DNA from: Myxococcus stipitatus
GTDB taxonomy: Bacteria; Myxococcota; Myxococcia; Myxococcales; Myxococcaceae
DNA length: 64,000 bases
Direction: 5' to 3'
NCBI RefSeq assembly: GCF_038561935.1
Contig: NZ_CP102770.1
Coordinates: 7,254,001-7,318,000 of the forward strand
A model generated the notes under the pieces. The model was not told where the DNA came from, made no database searches, and saw only the letters and a program-made list of their open reading frames with translations. How positions within the stretch are numbered: the first letter of the stretch is position 1; each line of letters opens with the position of its first letter. Positions 27,660 through 35,604 of this stretch are shown in pieces. The position numbers were made by a program, and so were the translations under genes.

Positions 27660-28466
27660 ATGCCGCGCCTGCACGCCGCGCCCTTGTTCAGCGCTCCGGA
27701 CCTCCAGCTCTACCGGGTGACCTGCGACGGACAGGATGGGCCTCGGCTCAAGGAAGAGGCGGTGGACAGCAACCGCCTCGTGCTCGCCCTCCACGGTCGC
27801 TTCCAGTTCCGCGACCCGAAGACCCGGGCCGTGGTGTCTCCAGGCGTCGGCCTGCGGCTCAGCCCGCGCCGTCCCTGTGAAATCAGTCACCCGCACGGGA
27901 GCGGCGACGCGTGTGTCTCCGTGAGGGGGGACTGGCTGCGTCGCTGGGACTCCTCGGACGCCACGACACTCCCCGTCGGTGAGGATGCCTACCGGAAACT
28001 GCACGCCGTCCTGACCCACGCGAGCGCGGGCGCTCCCGTGGACCGGCTCCAGGTGGAGGAGGCCCTGGGCCTCGTCCTCGCTCCGCCCGAGCCCACCTCC
28101 AGCGGCGCGAGCCAGCGCGAGCGGGACATCGCCCACGCCATCGCGCACGAGGCCGCGCTCCACTTCGACGCGGGCACCTCCGTGGAGGACCTCGCCCGGG
28201 GCGCGAGGGTCTCCGCCTTCCACGCGTGCCGGGTCTTCCGCAAGGTGATGGGGACGGGCATCCACCAGTTCATCCAGGAGGTGCGGCTGCGGCATGCGCT
28301 CGCCCTCGTGCTGGACACTCGGCGGCCCCTGGCGGAGGTGGCGCTGGAGGCGGGCTTCGCCAACCAGGGGCACCTCGGCAATGCCTTCCGTCGCCGCTTC
28401 GGCCAATCCCCCGGCGCCACGAGGAAGGCCCACGCCCCTTCACGCTTCAGCGCGGGCGCGAGCTGA
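27660..28466 (+). CDS. AraC-family transcriptional regulator
   Basis: A 268-residue regulator from ATG 27660, preceded by a distant GGAGG (27636-27640). Longer frames exist but give unrelated residues. Residues 1-110 are a cupin-like sensor domain (LVLALHGRFQFRDP, then GLRLSPRRPCEISHP). Residues 155-260 hold the two AraC helix-turn-helix units (SVEDLARGARVSAFHACRVF and PLAEVALEAGFANQGHLGNA). It is divergent from the lipocalin-like gene by about 120 bases. Effector unknown. Confidence 0.87.
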   Translation: MPRLHAAPLFSAPDLQLYRVTCDGQDGPRLKEEAVDSNRLVLALHGRFQFRDPKTRAVVSPGVGLRLSPRRPCEISHPHGSGDACVSVRGDWLRRWDSSDATTLPVGEDAYRKLHAVLTHASAGAPVDRLQVEEALGLVLAPPEPTSSGASQRERDIAHAIAHEAALHFDAGTSVEDLARGARVSAFHACRVFRKVMGTGIHQFIQEVRLRHALALVLDTRRPLAEVALEAGFANQGHLGNAFRRRFGQSPGATRKAHAPSRFSAGAS

Positions 28467-28707
28467 CGCCACCTTCCACAATCCCACTCCGGGAGGATGG
28501 CCTCGAAGCCAACATCGACTGACCAGACGGTCCCTGAATCGAGCCGAAGCCGGACCCAGCCCCCCGGGGCCTCGGAGGAGCCGGAGTGCTGGCGCGGAAG
28601 AGCTCTCCGGTCAGGGGAACGAGGTGTCACGACACCGAGGCCCCATCACTCGCCCGAGCGACGACTGGAACCAGCGCTCCCCTTACTGGTAATGCAGCGG
28701 GTCGCTC

Positions 28708-29142
28708 ATGGAACACCTCGCCGCCCTGTCCCCCGCCGACCGCCAGCGACTGGTGGAAATCTGGGAAGCCGCCGTCCGGGCCACCCATCACTTCCTCACG
28801 GAAGAGGACATCCAGTTCTTCAAGCCGCTGGTGCGCGACACCTATCTCGACGTCGTGCGCCTCACCTGCCTGCGGGATGACGAGGGCCGCATCTCGGGCT
28901 TCATCGGGACCGCCGACGGGAAGGTGGAGATGCTCTTCGTCGACCCTGCGCGACATGGCCGGGGCATCGGCCGTGCGCTGCTCGAGCACGCCGTGGCCCA
29001 GGGCGCGCGCGCCGTCGACGTCAATGAGCAGAACCCCCAGGCGGTGGGCTTCTACCTGCGCATGGGCTTCGTCCAGCAGGGGCGCTCCGAGCTCGACGGC
29101 TCGGGAAAGCCCTTCCCGATCCTGCACCTCATCAAGCCGTAG
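28708..29142 (+). CDS. GNAT-family N-acetyltransferase
   Basis: A 144-residue enzyme of typical GNAT size. The acetyl-CoA binding segment is MLFVDPARHGRGIGRALLEHA (the Q/RxxGxG/A motif is RHGRGIG), followed by the usual NEQNPQAVGFYLRMGF that closes the fold. It resembles small acetyltransferases of the YjaB type, but the acceptor is unknown. The 240 bases before it (28467-28707) hold no gene I can support. The gene ends eight bases from the convergent 29150 gene. Confidence 0.87.
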   Translation: MEHLAALSPADRQRLVEIWEAAVRATHHFLTEEDIQFFKPLVRDTYLDVVRLTCLRDDEGRISGFIGTADGKVEMLFVDPARHGRGIGRALLEHAVAQGARAVDVNEQNPQAVGFYLRMGFVQQGRSELDGSGKPFPILHLIKP

Positions 29143-29149
29143 CAGCACG

Positions 29150-31204
29150 CTACCTGCGGGACCAGTTCACCGAGGTGAGGTGACGGCCAATCTCCAGGAG
29201 GTCCTTGGGAGCGAAGCCCTTCACCTGCTTCGCGATGTCGGGCGGCTTGGGCTCGTCCTTCGGCTTGGCCACCTGCACCGTCCCAGGCACACCCCGGTTG
29301 CGGAAGGTGATGTACGTCATCATCTTCGGGGCGCTCGCCGTTGCCTTCTTCCCGAGCGAGACGGGCACCGTTCGCAGCGTGTGGACGAAGTGCTTTCCGG
29401 AGCGCGTGGGCGGCAGGGAGATGACGATTCGCTCGTAGCCCAGCCCGATGTCGTGCCAGTGCGTCATGCGCGAGGCGCCCCAGCTCCCCTCCTCTTCCAT
29501 GTAGCGCACCCAGTAGCCCATGAGCGCCATGGCCTCGAGGTTGCCGCTGCGCATCCCCAGATGCCGCGTGTCGGCGACGCGGTGGAGGAACTCGTACAGC
29601 TTGAACTGGTCCATCCGGCCGCCGCACCACATGCGGGAGGTCTCGTCCTCCCAGAAGCAGGTCAGGTTGAAGGCCCGGCCCTTGCCGATGACGGCGCACA
29701 TCTCGTCGAACTTGTGCTTCCGGCCCTCCACGCTGCCCACGTCGCGGTGGACGATGGGCTTGTCGCCCGCGATGAACACGAAGTCGAAGCCCCAGGCGTT
29801 CAGGGCCCGGTCGATGAGCTGCCGGGTCCCCTCGAAGCTGGTGTCGTGCTCGATATGGATTTCGCCCTTCTTGCCCGTGAAGCGGCTCCAGATGACCAGC
29901 ACCTTCGAGCGCGCCAGCTTCCCCACGGGGACCTTGTGTCGCTTCTCCAGCCACGTCGCGAGCGCATCGTGCTTGCTCGTGAAGCCCCCCGCGTCGCTGA
30001 CGCCCCAGACCGTGCGGATGCGGTTGCGCAGCTCCGAGCCCCTCCAGAGCTCCCGCCGGTTGAGGAAGCGGGTGCCCAGCTCGTACCCCTTGAGCCAGCA
30101 GATGCAGTTCGCCTTCTGCATCCAGTCGAAGGCCTCCTTCCGAATGGTCTCGTTGACGTTCTTCCCCTTGGGAATCACCACCTTGCGGACCCGGCTGCCG
30201 TCGCTGACACAGCCTCGGGTGAAGGCGACCAGGGAGTCGGCGTGGTCGAGCGGGTCGTCCTTCTGGGTGACCATGAGCAGGGAGTTCGGCTTGGCGATGA
30301 GGGTCGCGCCAATGCCAAACATGTCCCCGCTCATCTCCCCGCCCAGGATGCCCATCAAGGGCAGGTCGACGACGATTCGGTCGGAGAGCTGCTGGACGAA
30401 GAGGCCGTAGTGCTCGTCATCGAAGCGGGTGCGGACCTCCTTCACGACGAGCAGGAGGTGGGCATAACGCGTGAGGATGCGCGCGAGGTGGGTGCGGGAC
30501 TGCTTCATCTGGGCGATGAAGCAATCCGCCAGGGCCTTGGCGAAGGCGGACACCTGTCGCTGCATCTGGGGTGGGAAGCGGTCCAGCACCGGCCACCACT
30601 CCGTCGCGTTGATGCCGAAGCTGACGTCGTAGAACCACCTGCGCACCAGGTCGGGGAGGACTGTCTGGACGACGTCCTGGGACAAGCGGCCGAAGCCCGG
30701 GAGGTGCTCCTCGAAGCCTCGGCGGAGGCGGGCCAGGAATATCTGCTCGGAGCCTTCGGCGCCCTTGGAGATGTTCGGCGTCCACGCGGCGAGCAGGCGT
30801 GACTGGGGCATCGCGAGGACGGTTTCGCTGAGCGAGACCTCGGACACGGGCACGCGGATGATGTCGTCGTCCCCGCCTCCGCCCAGGCGGATGTCATAGA
30901 AGCCAGATTCGTAGTGGACGATCTGCCCGTACCAGACGCCGCCAGCGTTCTCGACCCGGACGTGGGCGCCCGCCGTGTAACGCATCGCGGGATGCGCGTA
31001 GAGCTGCGCCAGCGAGACCCGCACCGGTGTGTCGGTGCCGCCGATGCGCACCTCGAAGTCCTCGCCAGGGACGTGTGCCCCACCCCGCAGGTCTCGAAGG
31101 ACCTGCCCATACACCGGCAGCTGGCCTGGACGACGAATCTCGACGTGGAGGTCCTCGAACATGGGGCGCTCGTCTGGGGAAGGAAGAGGAATCAGCGCCG
31201 ACAT
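29150..31204 (-). CDS. Unrecognised 684-residue protein, two parts
   Basis: A 684-residue soluble protein that I cannot assign to a family. Residues about 1-130 are a beta-rich module (VRVENAGGVWYGQIVHYESGFYDIRLGG), Tudor- or SH3-like in style. Residues 135-300 are helical. Residues 300-600 look like an alpha/beta domain with the segment KVLVIWSRFTGKKGEIHIEH followed by helices and FVFIAGDKP, which recalls a GT-B glycosyltransferase or similar Rossmann-like fold. This is a guess from pattern only. Starts at 31204 or 31162 are both possible and neither has a good ribosome site. Coding character is strong throughout. Confidence 0.7.
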   Translation of the reverse strand: MSALIPLPSPDERPMFEDLHVEIRRPGQLPVYGQVLRDLRGGAHVPGEDFEVRIGGTDTPVRVSLAQLYAHPAMRYTAGAHVRVENAGGVWYGQIVHYESGFYDIRLGGGGDDDIIRVPVSEVSLSETVLAMPQSRLLAAWTPNISKGAEGSEQIFLARLRRGFEEHLPGFGRLSQDVVQTVLPDLVRRWFYDVSFGINATEWWPVLDRFPPQMQRQVSAFAKALADCFIAQMKQSRTHLARILTRYAHLLLVVKEVRTRFDDEHYGLFVQQLSDRIVVDLPLMGILGGEMSGDMFGIGATLIAKPNSLLMVTQKDDPLDHADSLVAFTRGCVSDGSRVRKVVIPKGKNVNETIRKEAFDWMQKANCICWLKGYELGTRFLNRRELWRGSELRNRIRTVWGVSDAGGFTSKHDALATWLEKRHKVPVGKLARSKVLVIWSRFTGKKGEIHIEHDTSFEGTRQLIDRALNAWGFDFVFIAGDKPIVHRDVGSVEGRKHKFDEMCAVIGKGRAFNLTCFWEDETSRMWCGGRMDQFKLYEFLHRVADTRHLGMRSGNLEAMALMGYWVRYMEEEGSWGASRMTHWHDIGLGYERIVISLPPTRSGKHFVHTLRTVPVSLGKKATASAPKMMTYITFRNRGVPGTVQVAKPKDEPKPPDIAKQVKGFAPKDLLEIGRHLTSVNWSRR

Positions 31205-31452
31205 TCAGCAAGGGATGTGCCGGGCAGTCCTCGCGGGTCGCCCTCGGCCCGGTGAGGGGATGGCATCGCGCGGATGCGTTCACGGCAGACGAACATGCGT
31301 CCGCGACGCACGCGGCGGGGGGCGCCAGGAAACCTCGAGCCCCCCATGGCCATCCAACACGCGACTTCGCTAGGCTTGTCATCGCATTCCCAACCGGGCC
31401 GGGGGTTGGATTCACGCCGAGGAATCCCCTGCTCCCGCCCAAGAATCTCAAG

Positions 31453-32355
31453 CTGCGACGCACGTTTCATGGACTGTGGCTCGCCGCGCCCGTGATGTCC
31501 TTGTGCGCCTGTGGCCCCAGTGAGGACTGCTCGACCGGGCCCCAGTCACTGACCGCTCAGGGCATCGAGCTCGCGTCCAACGACCCCGCGAAACGATGCA
31601 ATCAGTGCCCCAGGCATCCAGAGAAGGCCCCCCTCCACACCTGCGTTGTGCGGCCCATCCCCGACTCCACGAAGGTCGACCTGGTGTGTCACTACTTGAC
31701 GTGCTCGAACGATGGCCGGAGGCCCGAGGGACTCCAGGAGGTGCGGCCAGGGGAGTCCTGTGAGCTGGGGATGATGTTCGCTCACGCGGCCTGGCTCGAG
31801 GCCGCCTCCGTTCCCGCCTTCCAGCGGCTCGCGGATGAGCTGCGGGAGCACGGCGCGCCCGAGCGATTGATTCAGGCGGCCCGTCGGTCGGCGGCAGATG
31901 AGGTGCGGCACACGAGCACCATGAAGAAGCTCGCGCGACGACACGGGGCGACGATGCCGGACGTGGACATCGCCCCCTTCCAACCGAGAGACCTGGAGGG
32001 CATGTGTCTCGAGAACGCGACCGAGGGCTGTGTTCGTGAGGCCTACGGCGCGCTGGTCGCGGGCTGGCAGGCCCGCACCGCGAATGATGAAGAAGTCCGC
32101 CAGGCGATGACGTCCATTGCTCGGGATGAGCTGCGGCATGCCGAGCTCGCCTGGGCCGTGGATGCCTGGGCCGCCAAGCGGCTGCCGCCCGAGGCGAGAG
32201 AACACCTGCGCGAGGCGCGCCGGGAGACGCTGCGGGGCCTGCGGAGCGACGTCGAGCGCCACGCACCGCCCCCGCTCCTCGTGCGTGACGCGGGGGTCCC
32301 CTCGCGAGTGGACGCACTCCGTCTGGTCAATGGAATGACCGAGCTGCTCGCCTGA
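31453..32355 (+). CDS. Ferritin-like lipoprotein
   Basis: The protein is about 300 residues, but the start is unsettled. The mature lipoprotein begins at Cys in LCACGPSEDC, and the signal region (LRRTFHGLWLAAPVM) has no upstream ATG or GTG; the only internal ATG (31495) would leave no signal peptide. A CTG near 31453 is assumed. A Cys-rich section (CNQCPRHPEKAP, then CHYLTC) precedes a ferritin-like four-helix bundle. Metal ligands of the bundle are suggested by EAASVPAF, ADEVRHTS and RDELRHAE, the E...ExxH pairs of diiron proteins. The role (oxidase or iron binding) is not shown. A hairpin at 32382-32410 ends it. Confidence 0.75.
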   Translation: MRRTFHGLWLAAPVMSLCACGPSEDCSTGPQSLTAQGIELASNDPAKRCNQCPRHPEKAPLHTCVVRPIPDSTKVDLVCHYLTCSNDGRRPEGLQEVRPGESCELGMMFAHAAWLEAASVPAFQRLADELREHGAPERLIQAARRSAADEVRHTSTMKKLARRHGATMPDVDIAPFQPRDLEGMCLENATEGCVREAYGALVAGWQARTANDEEVRQAMTSIARDELRHAELAWAVDAWAAKRLPPEAREHLREARRETLRGLRSDVERHAPPPLLVRDAGVPSRVDALRLVNGMTELLA

Positions 32356-32381
32356 TAGCGCACGCCGAGCCCGGCCTCACC

Positions 32382-32410
32382 GTGCCTTGGAGCCACCGCG
32401 CTCCAGGCAC
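32382..32410 (+). terminator. Terminator hairpin with one bulge
   Basis: An 11-bp stem with one bulged T (32382-32393 with 32400-32410) and a six-base loop follows the ferritin-like gene by 27 bases. Confidence 0.6.
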
Positions 32411-32530
32411 CCGTGGAGGGCTTCACGAACGGCCGGCAAGGAGAGGACATCCCGCGCGGACATTGTTGAGGGCCACCGTGACGTCTAGCCTCCGCCGCAT
32501 CGACCCCGTCGGTTCAGCCTGGAGGCAGTC

Positions 32531-34099
32531 GTGGCACCTCGTTGGTCATCGCTCATCACCTGGATGTGTGGCCCGTCCCTGTGTCTCCTTCTCGGATGCG
32601 GAGCCCCAGCCTCGCCCGAGGAGACCGCATCGACACAAGCAAGCCAGGCGCTCGCCGACACCGAGCCTCCGCCGATTCCCACCGGCTTGAGTGTCACCGC
32701 CGCGAACGCGGGCGTCATCGTGACGTGGGACCCGAGTCCAGCGACCGACCTCAAGGACTACGCCCTCCGCTATCGCGTGGTGGGCCAGACGACGTACTCC
32801 TACAAATGGGGCGTGGGTCAGCCGCCCGTGACACTCGCGGGCCTGTCGAACGGCGTGACGTATTCCTTCGAGCTGAAGGCCCAGGACACGTCGGGCAATG
32901 CCTCCGCCTATTGCGCGCCCGTCGAGGCCTCACCGACGCCCACGGGTGCGGATGTGACGCCTCCGTCGGTGCCTTCGCAGCTGGCGGCGTCCCCAGGAGA
33001 CGGAGTGCTCCTGCTGTCGTGGACTCCGAATCCCGAGACGGACCTCCGCCGGTACACCGTGAAGTACCGCGTCGCGGGCGCATCGACGTACAGCTATCGC
33101 TACAACCTCACCCAGCCGCTGGTGACCCTCACCGGGCTGGTCAACGGCACGGCCTACGAGCTGATGGTGAAGGCCGAGGACGTGTCTGGAAACACCTCCG
33201 CGTATTCCACCTCCGTCACCGCGACGCCCGCCGCGACCCCGCCGCAATGTCCGACCTTCGGCGCGCCGGTCAACCTGACGCCGCACAACGTGACGGTCCT
33301 CACGGATGCGTCGGGCCTGGCGGCCAGCCGGCAGCAAGCCAACGTCGTCTGGACCCACAACGACCGATGCGGCGCCAGCGGCGGCACCTGCGTGGAGCAC
33401 GTCTACGCCCTCAGCACCGTGGACGGTCACTACCTGGGGACCTACGTGCTCTCCAACAACCTGAACCTCGACTGGGAGGACATGGCCATGGGGCCCGGCC
33501 CGGTGAGCGGGGTGGACTACCTCTACGTGGGGCGCATCGGCGACAACAACGGCAATCCCGCGGTGAAGGAGATTGTTCGCTTCCCCGAGCCCACCGCCAG
33601 CGCCACCCAGACGCCCACGACGGTGTCGGTCAGCGGAGTGGAGCACTTCCCGTTCACCTATCCCGGAGGCGTGTCCCCCAACGCGGAGGCGATGTTCGTG
33701 GACACCCAGGGCGACATCTACATCGTGACCAAGGTCCCCAGCGGCCACTCCCAGGTGTATCGCTATTCCGCGCCGCTGAACCCACCGGGCGTGAGCCGGC
33801 TGCTGGAGCTGGTGGCGGAGCTCGACTTCCTGCCGACCTCCACGGCCGAGGAGGACCGCGTCGTCACCGGCGGCGCCATCTCCCCGGACGGCGACGAGAT
33901 CCTCCTCAAGACGTATACCCACACCTTCCTGTGGAAGCGGCAGCCGGGCCAGAGCGTCGTGGCCGCGCTGCTGGGAGGCCGGTGTGAGGTGACGAACCCC
34001 GGCTACTCGGAGGCGCTGACCTTCGCTCCGAGCAGCGGCGCGTTCTTCTCGCTGGGAGAGGGGAACACGAAGGCCCTCAAGCGGGTGCCTCGCCTGTAA
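32531..34099 (+). CDS. Fibronectin type III lipoprotein with beta-propeller-like C-terminus
   Basis: A 522-residue protein from a GTG start with GGAGG six bases upstream. The signal peptide ends in the lipobox LLLGC. Two fibronectin type III domains lie at about 45-135 and 140-230 (each with TPP or TEPP at the start, 'L.W.P....DL..Y.v.YR' in the middle, and 'Y.v.a.D.sGN.S' at the end). Residues 240-522 are a beta-rich domain with repeats such as VYALSTVDGHYLGTYVLSN and DYLYVGRIGDNNGN, which suggests a propeller. It is an outer-surface or periplasmic binding protein; no enzyme site is seen. Confidence 0.85.
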   Translation: MAPRWSSLITWMCGPSLCLLLGCGAPASPEETASTQASQALADTEPPPIPTGLSVTAANAGVIVTWDPSPATDLKDYALRYRVVGQTTYSYKWGVGQPPVTLAGLSNGVTYSFELKAQDTSGNASAYCAPVEASPTPTGADVTPPSVPSQLAASPGDGVLLLSWTPNPETDLRRYTVKYRVAGASTYSYRYNLTQPLVTLTGLVNGTAYELMVKAEDVSGNTSAYSTSVTATPAATPPQCPTFGAPVNLTPHNVTVLTDASGLAASRQQANVVWTHNDRCGASGGTCVEHVYALSTVDGHYLGTYVLSNNLNLDWEDMAMGPGPVSGVDYLYVGRIGDNNGNPAVKEIVRFPEPTASATQTPTTVSVSGVEHFPFTYPGGVSPNAEAMFVDTQGDIYIVTKVPSGHSQVYRYSAPLNPPGVSRLLELVAELDFLPTSTAEEDRVVTGGAISPDGDEILLKTYTHTFLWKRQPGQSVVAALLGGRCEVTNPGYSEALTFAPSSGAFFSLGEGNTKALKRVPRL

Positions 34100-34108
34100 C
34101 AGGTGACG

Positions 34109-35455
34109 CTAGGGGCGCGGGGCTGGAGCGCTGACTTCGGGGGCCTGGAGGACCAGGTCTCCTGTTCGCGGCCCCGCGCTGGCGCGCCAGCCGGGAGCCA
34201 GCTCGAGCACCCAGCCCTCTCCCTCCCAGCGAGCCTCACGAGGTCCCGAGGCCGGTGCATTCACCGTGGCCATCTTCCAGTCCGAGGAGAGGAGCACTCC
34301 CGAGGTCACGGTGAGCGAGCCCCAGGTGTCGACGATGCGCGCGCCGGGATACACCGTGCCGTGCTCGCCGAGCGGCACGAGCTCCCCCGGGTTGAACTGG
34401 ATGCGCATGCGCATCAGGGGCAGGCGCAGCACGGGCCCCTCCACCAGCTTCTTGCGCAGGGCCTCGGCGCGAGCCTGGGCGAGGCGAGCCCGCTCGCGTT
34501 CGGCCTCACGAAGGGCGGCGCCGCCATGGCGGGCCTCTCGCTCGGGTGAAGGCGCGGGCGCGCTCAGCCCCAGCGCATCCTGGAGCAGCCCGCCCAGGTC
34601 CGCCCCAGCCAGCGCGCGAGCCCTCCATCCCTGGGCGCGGGCCCCGGCCTCGTCCAGCAGGAGGCCATAGGCGGGCCCGGAGGCGTACGCGAAGGAGCGC
34701 ACGAAGGAGCTGCGCTTGACGGCGTCCTCGAGGTTCTCCAGCGCCAACGCGCGCCGGCCCCGAGCATCCGCCGCGCCCAGCGCCACGCCCGTGTACTCGG
34801 CGAGCCCCTCGTTGTCCTCGAGCCGCCACTCCTCCGTCGCGGCCGAGGAGAAGCGCGCCCGGCGCTCGTGACGGAACGCCAGCGCATCCTCGACGGCCTT
34901 GGCGCGGACCGCCGGCACCGTCGTGCGCAGCGCCGCCGCCAGGGCGCGCCACTCGAGCTGCAGCAGCGTGCGGCCCTCGAGGTCCTCGAGGTGGGCGTTG
35001 TCCACGTTCTTCGCGTCGTGGCCCAGGGTGGTGCGGAGCCGATGGAAGGCCTCGTGCGCGAGCAGGCCCCGGCGACGTGCGGGGGACTCGGGCAAGGGGC
35101 CTCGGAGCTGGACCCAGGTGGTCCCCATCCACGACAGGGCCGTGTTGGCGATGGTGAGGTCGGCGGGGAGGATGCCCACCCAGGGCCCCGTCCCCTTCCC
35201 CTCCGGCCAGGCGCTCGCGACGAAGACGCGCGTGTCGGGATGGACGACCAGGAGGGGGGCACACAGCGAGTGGCCCCACAGGCGCCGTCCCTCGGCATCA
35301 CACGTTCGCTGGAACTCCGTGAAGGCCGAGGTCAGCGCCCCGACCTCCATCACCTCGGGCACCGCCAGCTTCGCTTCGGGCGCGGCCAGGGCAGAACCGG
35401 AGCCGAGCGCCATCGCGGTCACCGGCAGGAGCCTCATCCATCGAAGGACTGTCAT
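34109..35455 (-). CDS. Secreted HExxH (gluzincin-like) metallopeptidase candidate
   Basis: A 448-residue protein starting MTVLRWMRLL, with GGGAGAG eight bases upstream; the longer frame is rejected. A signal peptide ends at about residue 25 (GSALAA). The zinc motif HEAFH is at 134-138 and a downstream EDNEGLAEYTG (Glu216 or Glu220) could supply the third ligand, as in gluzincins. A long helical stretch rich in Ala, Arg and Glu (about 325-365) and a C-terminal beta domain follow. No family name can be given. It is divergent from the glycosyltransferase at 35605. Confidence 0.72.
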   Translation of the reverse strand: MTVLRWMRLLPVTAMALGSGSALAAPEAKLAVPEVMEVGALTSAFTEFQRTCDAEGRRLWGHSLCAPLLVVHPDTRVFVASAWPEGKGTGPWVGILPADLTIANTALSWMGTTWVQLRGPLPESPARRRGLLAHEAFHRLRTTLGHDAKNVDNAHLEDLEGRTLLQLEWRALAAALRTTVPAVRAKAVEDALAFRHERRARFSSAATEEWRLEDNEGLAEYTGVALGAADARGRRALALENLEDAVKRSSFVRSFAYASGPAYGLLLDEAGARAQGWRARALAGADLGGLLQDALGLSAPAPSPEREARHGGAALREAERERARLAQARAEALRKKLVEGPVLRLPLMRMRIQFNPGELVPLGEHGTVYPGARIVDTWGSLTVTSGVLLSSDWKMATVNAPASGPREARWEGEGWVLELAPGWRASAGPRTGDLVLQAPEVSAPAPRP

Positions 35456-35604
35456 CGAATCACTCTCCCATCCGGGCCGGAAGGATGCGAGCGAGGACAC
35501 TTCGCGCCACGCTCGACAAAGTCCTGAGCGCCAGCCGACCTCGGCCAGCCTATAGTCCCGCGACCCACGCTGCTCGCTCCGACGTTCCTACCCGGGTTCA
35601 CGCC

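Noticed and set aside
31027..31452. In-frame extension of the ferritin-like gene to an ATG at 31027
   Set aside because: It overlaps the divergent gene at 29150-31204 and adds residues without structure before a signal peptide.
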